A DNA stretch of 64,000 bases from positions 1-64,000 of the forward strand of contig NZ_AUPZ01000003.1 in NCBI RefSeq assembly GCF_000445475.1, given 5' to 3'. Each line of letters starts with the position of its first letter. Within the stretch, counting starts at the first letter, position 1. The stretch is from Sulfurimonas hongkongensis. Its GTDB lineage: Bacteria; Campylobacterota; Campylobacteria; Campylobacterales; Sulfurimonadaceae. Shown here one piece after another: positions 9,189-18,529 of this stretch. The notes under the pieces are model-generated. The model made no database searches. It saw only the letters and a program-made list of their open reading frames with translations, and was not told the DNA's origin. The translations under genes and the position numbers were made by a program.

Positions 9189-9904
9189 AAACTAGGGCTT
9201 CCATCAAACGAAGCTCCTTGAAAAGATGTTGCAAAACTAGGATCGCTATGTCCTGATGCCATACTTCTCATGCGGAGTTTTTCTATATCTGCTTTACTTG
9301 ATATCCCTTGTGGACAAACAAGCGTACACTCATTACAAAGTGTACAGTCCCAAACACCGTTAGTTTGAATAGTATCAATCTTACTTTGTGGCTCATTCTC
9401 TCTTTTATCACTAACATATCTCCAAACACGAGTTAGTGCAAAAGGTCCTAAAAACTCATCATTTACAGCATAAACTGGACAAACACTATAGCAGGAACCA
9501 CATAGGATGCAGTCACTTTGAAGCTCGTTTATTGTCTGGTTTTCTTCGCTTAAATTTAGTCCTTTTTTTATAGAATTTTGCCACGCTTTTGCTTTTGCGT
9601 TAAACTCATAAGCTCTGTCCATATCTACAACTAAGTCACGAATAACAGCAGAATTTTTCATAGGCTCAATGAAGTCGCCATCTTGTACTTTGTACGCACA
9701 AGCCAAAACTTCTCTATCATTTACTCTCATAGAGCAACTCCCGCAGATGCTACTTCTACAGCCACTTGAGTATGAAAGCGTTGCATCTTGCTTTGTTTTT
9801 ATCTCATTTAAAACCTCTAAGAGCGTAACATCACTCAAATCCACTTCATACTCCAAGGCAGTTTCTTTTGTTTTGCTCATATATCTTGCTATTTTAATCT
9901 TCAT
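9185..9904 (-). CDS. Fumarate reductase/succinate dehydrogenase-type iron-sulfur subunit
   Basis: The 239-residue protein has an N-terminal [2Fe-2S] ferredoxin fold (CRSSICGSC plus a fourth Cys in LACAYK) and two further Cys clusters, CILCGSCYSVCP and CTLCNECTLVCP. Classical SdhB/FrdB carry a three-Cys [3Fe-4S] site in the last position; here four Cys are present, as in variants predicted to hold two [4Fe-4S] clusters. It transfers electrons between the flavin subunit and a third partner, but no membrane anchor or Cys-rich heterodisulfide-type subunit is encoded nearby. The gene starts 3 bp after the flavin subunit stop. Confidence 0.88.
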   Translation of the reverse strand: MKIKIARYMSKTKETALEYEVDLSDVTLLEVLNEIKTKQDATLSYSSGCRSSICGSCSMRVNDREVLACAYKVQDGDFIEPMKNSAVIRDLVVDMDRAYEFNAKAKAWQNSIKKGLNLSEENQTINELQSDCILCGSCYSVCPVYAVNDEFLGPFALTRVWRYVSDKRENEPQSKIDTIQTNGVWDCTLCNECTLVCPQGISSKADIEKLRMRSMASGHSDPSFATSFQGASFDGSPSF

Positions 9905-9907
9905 CTC

Positions 9908-11527
9908 TTACTCCACAAAGTTTACACAAAGCACACCATCTTCTCTATATGTGATGGTGTGAGCCTTGTAGGCAATGTCATTTTGTTTTGGTATATCACT
10001 TCTGTAGTGTGCACCCCTACTTTCACATCTACTGATGGCACAGACTAAAACATTTTCGCAAAGTTCAAGCATATTTACAAACTCTATAAACTCCACTAAG
10101 TTAGTGTTATATGTTTTAGACCTGTCTTTTACTCCCATAAATGGTAGCTCTTTTTGGATTTTGTAAATTGCATCAAGAGCCTCTTTTAAACCCATCTCAT
10201 CTCTTGAAATCCCAACATTATTATAAAAAATATTTCCAATTAATGTCCGTTTTTCGTAAAAGTCTATCTGGTTTGTAGACTCTTTTACTTCCGCTACAAA
10301 GTTTTTATCTCTTTGTGTTTGCTCACTTGCATCTATGACTTTGTCAAATGTTTTTGCGTACTTTGCAGCATTTATACCAACCTGCCCTCCAAAGACAACA
10401 AGCTCTAAAAGAGAGTTTCCGCCTAGTCTGTTTGCACCGTGTATTTTGTGATTTGCACACTCTCCAACGGCAAATAGTCCTTTTATCTTAGTACTTGAGT
10501 TTTCATCTACCTCTATACCGCCCATAGTGTAGTGTGCCACTGGTTTTATAGGAACAAGTTCATAAACTGGGTCTACATTTTCATAAAGTTTTGCTAGTTT
10601 TCTCTCTTGTGGGAGCTCTCTATCTATAAACTCCTCGCCTAGGTGGCGAATATCTAAAAAAACGTCCTCACCCTTTTGAATCTCTTCATTTATCGCACGA
10701 GCCACTTCATCACGAGGTGCTAGCTCGTTAGTAAATCTCTCGCCCTTAGAGTTTAAAAGATAGCCTCCAGCTCCCCTTGCACTCTCTGAGATAAGGATAG
10801 ATGAGTTTTTTAGTGCAGTTGGATGAAACTGGATAAACTCCATATCACTTAGTCTCGCTCCAGCTCTTATGGCTGTGGCTAAACCATCTCCTGTTGAACT
10901 TGTAGAGTTTGTAGAGTGGCTATCATAGACACGAGAATATCCACCTGTTGCGACTATCACAGATGCGGCTTCGTAAGTCTCCACTTCCCCACTTCTTATG
11001 TTTAAAAAAGTAGCACCTCCGATATATACATCTGAGCTTATCGATTTTTGAGTCACAAGATTTAGAAGATATCTCTCGCTTAGTATCTCGATGCCAAGGG
11101 CGTTACATCTATCATAAAGAGTATGCAAAATCTTTAAGCCTGTATAGTCTTTGGCATAACAAGCTCTTGGTGCTGATGCACCGCCTAGAGTTCTTTGAGC
11201 TATCTTCGCATCTTTAGTTCTTGAAAAACAGACTCCTATGCTATCTAGCCACTCAACTGCCTCGGGTGCTCTCTGGCACAAAAGCCTAACTGCTTCTTCA
11301 TTTGCAATGCCGTGAGCTGACTTTAAAGTATTTTGAATATGTGCCTCCACGCTATCTTCGCTTGCATTGCCCAGAGCCGCATTTATGCCGCCTTGAGCCA
11401 TACAAGTTTGACTCCTTGTTGGATACTCTTTTGTTATAACTCTTACTTTAGCACCCTGACTGTGGGCATTTATAGCAGCTACTAAACCTGCTCCACCTGC
11501 TCCTATTATCAACACATCACTTCGCAT
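9908..11527 (-). CDS. Fumarate reductase/succinate dehydrogenase-type flavoprotein subunit
   Basis: The 539-residue protein has an N-terminal FAD-binding motif ([14 protein letters not shown]), a substrate-domain motif ([11 protein letters not shown]), and the conserved [13 protein letters not shown] segment. It interconverts fumarate and succinate, or acts in a close relative of that reaction. The position that normally holds the covalent flavin His (RSHT) reads RSQT, so FAD is probably non-covalent. There is no Tat signal, which argues for cytoplasmic location, unlike periplasmic methylmenaquinol fumarate reductases. L-aspartate oxidase is a related alternative, but the iron-sulfur partner directly downstream argues against it. 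Confidence 0.85.
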   Translation of the reverse strand: MRSDVLIIGAGGAGLVAAINAHSQGAKVRVITKEYPTRSQTCMAQGGINAALGNASEDSVEAHIQNTLKSAHGIANEEAVRLLCQRAPEAVEWLDSIGVCFSRTKDAKIAQRTLGGASAPRACYAKDYTGLKILHTLYDRCNALGIEILSERYLLNLVTQKSISSDVYIGGATFLNIRSGEVETYEAASVIVATGGYSRVYDSHSTNSTSSTGDGLATAIRAGARLSDMEFIQFHPTALKNSSILISESARGAGGYLLNSKGERFTNELAPRDEVARAINEEIQKGEDVFLDIRHLGEEFIDRELPQERKLAKLYENVDPVYELVPIKPVAHYTMGGIEVDENSSTKIKGLFAVGECANHKIHGANRLGGNSLLELVVFGGQVGINAAKYAKTFDKVIDASEQTQRDKNFVAEVKESTNQIDFYEKRTLIGNIFYNNVGISRDEMGLKEALDAIYKIQKELPFMGVKDRSKTYNTNLVEFIEFVNMLELCENVLVCAISRCESRGAHYRSDIPKQNDIAYKAHTITYREDGVLCVNFVE

Positions 11528-14117
11528 CGTTATCCTCTATTTCTAACTTTATTGTAAATATAGCGCCATCTCTGCCATTTTTCACGCTAATACTACCATC
11601 ATGATACTCTTCTATGATTTGCTTTGACATATAAAGCCCCAAGCCTGTACCATTTTTTTCTAACTTTGTAGAGAAATATGGATCAAAAACATTGTCTATA
11701 ATGCTCTTATCAATTCCCAAAGCATTATCGCTAATCTCTAAAATAACATCTCCCTTCTCATCATAGCTTTTTATCTTAATCTGCGCATCTTTAATAGCTT
11801 TTTCTATTAGTTGATCTTTTGCATTGTTTAAGAGATTTAGTATAACTTGCATAAACTCATTTTCATGAAGCTTTACTACTGAATCTGAGTGCAGACTCAT
11901 ACTTATACTTATATTGCTTGCGTCCATGTTGTCTTCTATAAGACTACAGGCTTTCATAACCACTTTATCAAGTTTTCGTATCTCTGCTTTTTTGTTTGGT
12001 TTGTAAAAATCGCTAAAGTTTGAGATAGTTTGACTTAGATTTTGAGTGTTTGCTGCTATTTTGTCTAGCTTCTGATGTACAAATTCTAAAAATTCTTCTC
12101 TTTGTTTTTCATCACTAAGATCAAATCTCTCAAGCTCTATAGCCATCCGAATAGCTATCTGCATCGAAGAGATGGAGCTAAGAGGTTGTTTCCACTGATG
12201 GGCTATCATGCTTAGCATCTCTCCCATCTGAGCCAAACGAGACTGATGGAGAAGATAGGCATCTTTTTTGAGCACATCATTAACCGCATCAGCTACTTTT
12301 GTCTCTAATGATTTGTTGAGCCTAACAAGTTGATTTTGAAGTATTTGGAGTTGTTTGTTTTTCTTCTTGAGTATATAGTGCCTATATCCAAATATCAAAG
12401 TTAAACCAAAAACAATAAGCAAGACATTTTTGAGATAACCATAGTCTGAACTTGTTGTGTAGTTTATGGATACCCACTCATTTAAAACCCTTTGTATATC
12501 TTTTGGTTCTAGTTCATTTGCTATCTTTTGAAATATACTAAGGAGTATCTCATCATCCTTTTTGACTCCAAAACTAATCTTTATATCATCTTCAAGTTGT
12601 CCAGATATTTTAAGGTTTAACTTTGAGTTATTTTGCATGTAGTAAGCTGCTGCCATCATAGCATCTATATGACCATAATATTTCCCTTTTTGCACACCCA
12701 TAAAACCCTCTTTTCTTGTAGAAACTATGTGAAGTTTTAACTCTGGATATTTTTCTCTTATGGTCTCTACAAAAGAGTAGCCCTCCGTTACACTAAACTC
12801 TTTATCGGAGACACTTCTAATATCTAAGATATAATTTTTTTTATCATTTGTTACAATTGCTATGGAGTCTTTAAAGTAGGAAGTTGTAAAATCAAGATAC
12901 TCTCTTCTTGACTTTGTATCTTCTGCTATTGGCAAAAAGTCACACTTGCCCTCTCTTGCCAAAGAGAGTGTCTCTTGCCATGAGTTAGTCTTTATAAGTC
13001 TAAAGTTTATCGGCACACTTTGAGAGATAATGTCAAGAATCCCAGCTCCAATGCCCTCTATTTCACCATCTTTTATAGTGCTGTATGGCAAAAAAGAGGG
13101 TATCATGCAGAGTCTTATCTCTTTTTTATCTCTTAAATATGCATACTCTTTTGCACTTAAGACATTTGAGCTCTTACTAAAAATAAACTCATCCATATCT
13201 ATCTTATCTTTAGCAAATCCTAGGATTTTATATATATCAAGTATCCTATGAACTCTCTCCTCTTTTATCTCGCCAAACTTCGTATTATCCTCAAAGGCTA
13301 GTTTTTTCAGCTCCTTTGCTTCATATCTTAGAGCTTCTAAGCTTTTGTTTGCAGGGTTATACTTCTCATGAATTAACTCTATGCTCTCTTCTATGTTTTC
13401 AAATGCATATCTCCATCCTCGTAGAGAAGCATCTCTAAATCTTTCCACTCTTTGTGGATGTTTCTCTAACTCTTTTTGAGATGTAAATAGTATGTCACTA
13501 TAAAAATCAAAACCCTCATCTTTTGGAGAAAAAACTCTATAAGGGATGTTTTTTTCTTGCAAAATAAATGTCTCATTTGTTGTATATCCAGCGTACAAAT
13601 CGACCTTACCATCTAAAAGATCGTCAAAATTAAAACTATGGCTTAGTATCTCTAGCTCCGACTCTTTAACTCCGCTTGACATTATCATAGCTCTAATAGA
13701 TGCAGCATCAGATGCATCTTTAGTTAGCATAATTTTTTTACCTCTAAAGTCTTTGATGCTTTTTATCTTTGTTATATCTTTAGTTATTAAAACAAAAGGA
13801 GAAGATTGAAAAATAGCTGAGAGCAAAACTACCTTCTCTCCCTCAGAACGAGTCCTTATCAAACTTGAGCGGCCGACACCATAAGTCGCCCTAGAGCTCA
13901 TCACTTCCTCTACAGTGTTTGTCTCTTTTGCAAACTTTTTTATCTCAACTTCAAGTCCAGCTTCCTCATAAAAACCCTTCTCTTTTGCCATATAATAACC
14001 CGCAAACTGAAACTGATCAACCCACATAAGTTGAAGTGATACTTTCTCTTTTGCAGAGGCAAATAAAAAGGTGCTAAAAAATACTAGAAGAATTAGTGGA
14101 ATTTTCATAGTTTTCAT
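11517..14117 (-). CDS. Sensor histidine kinase with two solute-binding domains
   Basis: I place the start at ATG 14117, which overlaps the upstream TAA by one base and is directly followed by a signal peptide ([19 protein letters not shown]); the longer open frame lies inside the neighbour. Domains in order are an NMT1/THI5-like binding domain (about 28-330, starting [17 protein letters not shown]), an SBP_bac_3 domain (about 345-590), one membrane helix, and a coiled coil. HisKA ([15 protein letters not shown]) and HATPase_c ([16 protein letters not shown]) complete it. It senses small periplasmic solutes. It overlaps the flavoprotein gene by 11 bp, so the two are translationally linked. Confidence 0.88.
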   Translation of the reverse strand: MKTMKIPLILLVFFSTFLFASAKEKVSLQLMWVDQFQFAGYYMAKEKGFYEEAGLEVEIKKFAKETNTVEEVMSSRATYGVGRSSLIRTRSEGEKVVLLSAIFQSSPFVLITKDITKIKSIKDFRGKKIMLTKDASDAASIRAMIMSSGVKESELEILSHSFNFDDLLDGKVDLYAGYTTNETFILQEKNIPYRVFSPKDEGFDFYSDILFTSQKELEKHPQRVERFRDASLRGWRYAFENIEESIELIHEKYNPANKSLEALRYEAKELKKLAFEDNTKFGEIKEERVHRILDIYKILGFAKDKIDMDEFIFSKSSNVLSAKEYAYLRDKKEIRLCMIPSFLPYSTIKDGEIEGIGAGILDIISQSVPINFRLIKTNSWQETLSLAREGKCDFLPIAEDTKSRREYLDFTTSYFKDSIAIVTNDKKNYILDIRSVSDKEFSVTEGYSFVETIREKYPELKLHIVSTRKEGFMGVQKGKYYGHIDAMMAAAYYMQNNSKLNLKISGQLEDDIKISFGVKKDDEILLSIFQKIANELEPKDIQRVLNEWVSINYTTSSDYGYLKNVLLIVFGLTLIFGYRHYILKKKNKQLQILQNQLVRLNKSLETKVADAVNDVLKKDAYLLHQSRLAQMGEMLSMIAHQWKQPLSSISSMQIAIRMAIELERFDLSDEKQREEFLEFVHQKLDKIAANTQNLSQTISNFSDFYKPNKKAEIRKLDKVVMKACSLIEDNMDASNISISMSLHSDSVVKLHENEFMQVILNLLNNAKDQLIEKAIKDAQIKIKSYDEKGDVILEISDNALGIDKSIIDNVFDPYFSTKLEKNGTGLGLYMSKQIIEEYHDGSISVKNGRDGAIFTIKLEIEDNDAK

Positions 14118-14521
14118 TATACCACAAGAGTTAAGAGGTAGTATCTTAAAACCCTCAAACCTCCAGCGACTATAACAAACCAAACAAATCTAAGCCTTAA
14201 AACACCAGCTACAAGTGTTAGCGGATCACCGATGATGGGAAGCCATGAAAAGAGGAGTATAAAGTAACCATATTTATGTCCATACTCTAGACTTTTAGTT
14301 CCTGTTTTTGAGGAGTTTAGCTTTGTTTTTGTTTTATCATATAACCAGTAACCAAACCAGTAGTTCAAAGTGATAGCTAGTACATTTCCACAAGACGCAA
14401 AAAAAATTGCACTTAGTGGATTCATCTCAGATGTAAGGGCTGCAACAAATGTAACTTCTGATGAAAAGGGAAGAATGGTAGCTGCTAGAAAGGCAGATAA
14501 AAAGAGCGCTAACTCATTCAT
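14117..14521 (-). CDS. YqaA/DedA-like membrane protein
   Basis: The 134-residue protein has several hydrophobic helices and the DedA/SNARE-associated signature region (LPFSSEVTFVAAL, GNVLAITLNYWFGYWL, WLPIIGDPLTLVAGVLRL). Its length fits the small YqaA branch. Members sit in the inner membrane and are implicated in lipid transport or envelope maintenance, but this one's substrate is unknown. It is the first gene of the likely operon leading to the kinase and the FrdA/FrdB-like pair. Confidence 0.85.
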   Translation of the reverse strand: MNELALFLSAFLAATILPFSSEVTFVAALTSEMNPLSAIFFASCGNVLAITLNYWFGYWLYDKTKTKLNSSKTGTKSLEYGHKYGYFILLFSWLPIIGDPLTLVAGVLRLRFVWFVIVAGGLRVLRYYLLTLVV

Positions 14522-14544
14522 AAAAAATCACTAACACCTCTGCA

Positions 14545-15471
14545 CTAAAGAGTAGAGTCTGTTATATTTTTAACTACTAACTCTATAAGCTTTTCTCTTG
14601 CCTCACTAGACGCCCAAGCGATATGCGGAGTTATATAGAGTCTATCCCTGTTTTTCACACTTAAAAATGGATGATTTTGCTTCATCGGTTCTTGCTCTAA
14701 AACATCAAGTCCAAAGTATAGTTCTCTCTCATCAACTACTCTAGCGACAGCATCTTCATCTATAATACCACCTCTTCCAAGGTTTAAAATTACTGCCTTG
14801 TCTTTACATAGACTAAGCTCATTATATGAAAGTAAGTTTTTAGTCTGCTCATTTAACGGTGCATGTATAGATATAACATCGCAAGTCTCAAGAAGTGTTT
14901 TTAGCTCTACATGCAAGTAGTCTCTTGTGATATTCTTGCCACTTGTTGAGTGATAACACATCTTCGCACCAAAGGCAGATGCAATATTTGCAACGCCGCG
15001 ACCAATTGTTCCAAGGCCTATAATGCCCCACTTCTTACCCTTTAACTCAAAAAATGGTTTAGGTAGATGCGTAAAGATAGCAGATTTTGTGTATGAGCCA
15101 TCTTTTACATACTCATCATAATATCTTGAGTGTCCTAAGAGATAAAAAAGCATAGAAAAGGTGTGTTGCACCACTGAGTCAGTTGAGTATCCAGCCACAT
15201 TTTTAACCTCTATGTTTCTTGAAGCCGCAGCTTCTAGGTCTATGTTGTTCATCCCAGTAGCTGCGATGCAGATAAGTTTTAAGTCTGTTGCTTTGCTCAT
15301 AAGCTCATCATCTATAACAACTTTGTTAGTAACTATAACAGTAGCGTTTGTTATGCGTGAGTTAGTTTGCTCACGATTTGTTGTTTCATAAACTTCAACT
15401 TCGCCTAAGCTCTTAAATTTGCTCAAATCGGAATCACCAAAAGTCAGTGCATCTAAGATAACTATCTTCAT
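14545..15471 (-). CDS. D-isomer specific 2-hydroxyacid dehydrogenase
   Basis: The 308-residue protein has the catalytic domain split around an NAD-binding Rossmann domain (IIGLGTIGRGVANIASAFGA, about 150-170). The catalytic triad is visible: Arg in LNLGRGGIID, Glu in LDVLEQEP, and His in YITPHIAWAS. It reduces a 2-keto acid, probably hydroxypyruvate or glyoxylate as in HprA-like enzymes, using NAD(P)H in the cytoplasm. The exact substrate cannot be read from sequence. Its ATG directly abuts the purT stop codon, so it is translated from the same message. Confidence 0.88.
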   Translation of the reverse strand: MKIVILDALTFGDSDLSKFKSLGEVEVYETTNREQTNSRITNATVIVTNKVVIDDELMSKATDLKLICIAATGMNNIDLEAAASRNIEVKNVAGYSTDSVVQHTFSMLFYLLGHSRYYDEYVKDGSYTKSAIFTHLPKPFFELKGKKWGIIGLGTIGRGVANIASAFGAKMCYHSTSGKNITRDYLHVELKTLLETCDVISIHAPLNEQTKNLLSYNELSLCKDKAVILNLGRGGIIDEDAVARVVDERELYFGLDVLEQEPMKQNHPFLSVKNRDRLYITPHIAWASSEAREKLIELVVKNITDSTL

Positions 15472-16635
15472 CTAAACATCCTTTATTAGCTCTATAAGCT
15501 CTCTTGATTTTTTAAGAGCTACTTCTGCCTTGTCGTAAACTAGGGCGACTGCAAGTCTTCGACCTTTATGTGTATCTGGTTTTGAAAATATTCTTATAAA
15601 TGAGTTATCGCTAAAGAGCCTATCATCTATCTCTAAGGTTGGCTTGAAGTTTTCTGCTTTTGATTTATAAGCTGCTGATGCACCCTCCCCATAAAAAGTA
15701 AACCCAAGAGGAAGTCCAAGAACAGCTCTTAGATGCAAAGCAAACTCACTTTGGCTCTGTGTGATGAGCGTGACCATTCCAGTATCGTGTGGGCGAGGGC
15801 TAACTTCACTAAAGTAAACTTCATCACCTTTTATAAAAAGCTCAACACCAAAAAGTCCACGACCACCAAGCCCATCTGTTATAGCCTTAGCCATCTCTTG
15901 TGACCTCTTTTTTGCAATTTCACTCATCTGCATCGGCTGCCATGAAAAGACATAGTCTCCATCTCTTTGCTCATGACCTATTGGCTCACAAAAAAGAGTC
16001 TCTTTGCCATTTCTTGCAGTTAACATCGTAATCTCATAGTCAAAATCAACAAAAGCCTCAACTATAAGTTCGCTTGCATCTCCACGTGCCTCTTTTGCAA
16101 TCTCCCACGATTTTGAAACATCTTCTTTGCACTTAAGTACGCTTTGACCATGCCCTGAGGAGCTCATAACAGGCTTTACTACACAAGGGTAACCCATACG
16201 TTCAGAGGCATCTCTTAGTCCTGCTTCTGTTGTTACAAACTCATAAGCTCCAGTGTTTAAACCTAAAGTCTCTGCTGCGAATGTACGAATATTTTTACGG
16301 TTCATAGTCTTTTGTACAGCTGATGCGTTTGGGATAACATTGTAGCCCTTCGCCTCTGCCCCAATAAGTGCATCTATAGAGAGAGCTTCTATTTCAGGCA
16401 GTATGAAGTCTGGTTTTTCACGCTCTATAATCTCTAAAAGAGCATCTCTATTTTGCATATTTACAACATATGAGCGGTGTGCTACTTGATGGGCTGGTGC
16501 GTTTGGATATCTATCTACTGCGATAACTTCAAGACCTAGCCTCTGAGCTTCAATAGCCACTTCACGACCAAGTTCGCCAGAACCTAACAACATTACTTTT
16601 TTTGAGTTTGATTTTAGAGGAGATGAGAATTGCAT
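15472..16635 (-). CDS. purT: Formate-dependent phosphoribosylglycinamide formyltransferase
   Basis: The 387-residue length and sequence fit PurT, an ATP-grasp enzyme that makes formyl-GAR from GAR, formate and ATP in purine synthesis. Visible features are the N-terminal [20 protein letters not shown], the ATP-grasp core with [15 protein letters not shown], and the metal/active site region [15 protein letters not shown]. The gene follows a leader with a strong hairpin and its own -10 box, and is followed without a gap by the 2-hydroxyacid dehydrogenase. Confidence 0.95.
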   Translation of the reverse strand: MQFSSPLKSNSKKVMLLGSGELGREVAIEAQRLGLEVIAVDRYPNAPAHQVAHRSYVVNMQNRDALLEIIEREKPDFILPEIEALSIDALIGAEAKGYNVIPNASAVQKTMNRKNIRTFAAETLGLNTGAYEFVTTEAGLRDASERMGYPCVVKPVMSSSGHGQSVLKCKEDVSKSWEIAKEARGDASELIVEAFVDFDYEITMLTARNGKETLFCEPIGHEQRDGDYVFSWQPMQMSEIAKKRSQEMAKAITDGLGGRGLFGVELFIKGDEVYFSEVSPRPHDTGMVTLITQSQSEFALHLRAVLGLPLGFTFYGEGASAAYKSKAENFKPTLEIDDRLFSDNSFIRIFSKPDTHKGRRLAVALVYDKAEVALKKSRELIELIKDV

Positions 16636-16658
16636 CTGACATAGTTCCTTGTTTTTTT

Positions 16659-16716
16659 AGTTCAGTCACTTTAGTTCCCACACTCTCGGAGTGTGTGAGT
16701 CAGAGAGAACTGAACT
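16659..16716 (-). promoter_or_regulatory. Structured leader upstream of purT
   Basis: Perfect 8-bp inverted arms AGTTCAGT (16659-16666) and ACTGAACT (16709-16716) enclose an inner 7-bp hairpin CACACTC/GAGTGTG. A second pairing AGTTC/GAACT overlaps the outer arm. The element lies between a -10 box and the purT start. In purT sense the hairpin is followed by A residues, so it is not an intrinsic terminator for the upstream katA transcript. It matches no riboswitch consensus that I recognise. Confidence 0.5.
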
Positions 16717-16728
16717 TTTATAAACGAA

Positions 16729-16734
16729 ATTATA
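16729..16734 (-). promoter_or_regulatory. -10 box for purT
   Basis: TATAAT on the minus strand lies about 95 nt before the purT ATG and just upstream of the hairpin leader. It would start a transcript containing the entire inverted repeat. No clear -35 box is seen. Confidence 0.5.
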
Positions 16735-16759
16735 TCAAAAGAGAATTAAAACTTATTGT

Positions 16760-18196
16760 TTATGATTTTACACTCAAACCTAATGCTTTTGCCACACCTG
16801 CTCCATAAGCAGGATCTGCCTTTGAACAGTTATCTATATGTCTTAGCTTAATATTCTGTGGAGCATCACCCATAGCTCTTGCTGTATTTTCAAAAAGAAC
16901 TTGCTGCTCTTCTTTACTCATAAGCTGAAATAGCATTCTAGGCTGTGTAAAGTTATCATCATCATGCTCATATCTGTTAGCTCCACCATCTAAATCTAGC
17001 TCTGGCTCAGCATACTCTTTTTGCTCTTGCCACTCCTCATAAGAGTTTGGCTCATAGCCTATCGTAGCTCCCGCATTTCCATCAACTCTCATAGCACCAT
17101 CTCTATGATAGCTGTGAACTTCACATTTTGGGGCATTAACCGGGATTAAGTTATGGTTAACTCCTAGTCTGTATCTTTGGGCATCTCCGTATGAAAAGAG
17201 TCTTCCTTGAAGCATCTTATCAGGTGAAAAACCAATGCCTGGCACTACGCTTGCAGGGTTAAATGCAGCTTGTTCTACATCTGCAAAATAGTTCTCTGGA
17301 TTGCGGTTTAACTCAAACTCTCCAACTTCTATGAGTGGATAATCTTTTTTTAGCCAAACTCTTGTTAAATCAAAAGGGTTAAACTTATAGTGCTTCGCAT
17401 CTTCTTCGCTCATTATCTGTACAAACATTTTCCACTTTGGAAAATTACCTTTTTCGATGTTCTCAAACAAATCCCGCTGATGGCTTTCTCTATTTTGACC
17501 CACCAATATTTGAGCCTCTTCATCTGTTAGGTTTTTGATGCCTTGTTGGGTGACAAAATGAAATTTGACCCAGTTTCTCTCATTTTTATCATTTATAAAG
17601 CTAAAAGTGTGGCTACCAAAACCATGCATATGACGGTACGAATATGGAATACCTCTATCGCTCATCGTGATGGTGACTTGATGCAGAGCTTCTGGCAAGC
17701 TAGACCAAAAATCCCAGTTATTTTTGGCACTTCGCATATTTGTTTTTGGGTCTCGTTTGATGGCATGGTTTAAGTCTGGAAACTTGAGTGGATCTCTTAG
17801 AAAAAACACAGGTGTATTGTTACCCACTAGATCCCAGTTTCCTTCCTCTGTGTAAAATTTTAGTGCAAAACCACGAATATCCCTCTCAGCATCTGCCGCA
17901 CCTCTCTCACCTGCAACAGTGGAAAACCGAGCAATTATCTCTGTTTTTTTTCCAACTTTAGAGAAGATTTTTGCTTTGGTGTATTTTGTTATATCGTTTG
18001 TGACTGTAAACGTTCCAAACGCACCAGAACCTTTTGCATGCATGCGTCTCTCAGGAATGACTTCTCTATCAAAATGTGCCATTTTTTCCAAATACCATAC
18101 ATCTTGAAGTAGCATAGGACCTCTTGGTCCCGCAGTAAGTGAATTGTTATTGTCAGCGACAGGTGCACCCACAACAGTTGTAAATTTTTTCTTCAT
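16760..18196 (-). CDS. katA: Catalase (monofunctional heme type)
   Basis: I start at ATG 18196, which follows AGGAG at good spacing; the longer open frame adds 18 residues without a ribosome site. The ~478-residue protein is a small-subunit heme catalase that splits hydrogen peroxide. The catalytic His is in [14 protein letters not shown], the Asn is in [18 protein letters not shown] and following residues, and the proximal heme Tyr is in [13 protein letters not shown]. There is no export signal, so it should be cytoplasmic. The gene is flanked by the purT leader downstream and a mosaic repeat upstream. Confidence 0.96.
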   Translation of the reverse strand: MKKKFTTVVGAPVADNNNSLTAGPRGPMLLQDVWYLEKMAHFDREVIPERRMHAKGSGAFGTFTVTNDITKYTKAKIFSKVGKKTEIIARFSTVAGERGAADAERDIRGFALKFYTEEGNWDLVGNNTPVFFLRDPLKFPDLNHAIKRDPKTNMRSAKNNWDFWSSLPEALHQVTITMSDRGIPYSYRHMHGFGSHTFSFINDKNERNWVKFHFVTQQGIKNLTDEEAQILVGQNRESHQRDLFENIEKGNFPKWKMFVQIMSEEDAKHYKFNPFDLTRVWLKKDYPLIEVGEFELNRNPENYFADVEQAAFNPASVVPGIGFSPDKMLQGRLFSYGDAQRYRLGVNHNLIPVNAPKCEVHSYHRDGAMRVDGNAGATIGYEPNSYEEWQEQKEYAEPELDLDGGANRYEHDDDNFTQPRMLFQLMSKEEQQVLFENTARAMGDAPQNIKLRHIDNCSKADPAYGAGVAKALGLSVKS

Positions 18197-18328
18197 TTTA
18201 CTCTCCTTGCTCGTTTTTTTATGAGTAATACGTAACTTTTTAAAGAACACAACTTACTCTTTGATACTATGTTAACTTAACTATACTTAGCGAAGTGTTA
18301 TTATTGTTTTTTAGATTGTAATATTTAA

Positions 18329-18488
18329 TTGGGTGCTCTGAACAATTATTAAGGTAGATCCTGAATCAAGTTCAGGATGACGGTTTGTTTGTTCAGGGTG
18401 ACGGTTTGTTTGTTCAGGGTGACGCGTGTCCCGTCATTCCGTGCTTGACACGGAATCTAGTTTATAAATTAATCAGAGGGTTCAATTT
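18329..18488. repeat. Mosaic MITE-like repeat, copy 2
   Basis: This copy is in inverse orientation to copy 1. The end TTGGGTGCTCTGAACAATTATT is followed by the palindrome cctgaa-tcaag-ttcagg, then three ~21-bp units (core ttcagggtgacgg), the palindrome gattccgtg/cacggaat, and the end ATAAATTAATCAGAGGGTTCAA. AATT occurs at both borders. It occupies most of the katA-flgE intergenic region. Confidence 0.82.
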
Positions 18489-18529
18489 ATTAAAGACGAG
18501 GTAGCAAAGAATTGAAGCAGGATTAAAAC

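Noticed and set aside
9908-11527. L-aspartate oxidase (nadB)
   Set aside because: The missing covalent His would fit, but the adjacent ferredoxin-type subunit with a 3-bp gap supports an A/B fumarate reductase-like enzyme.
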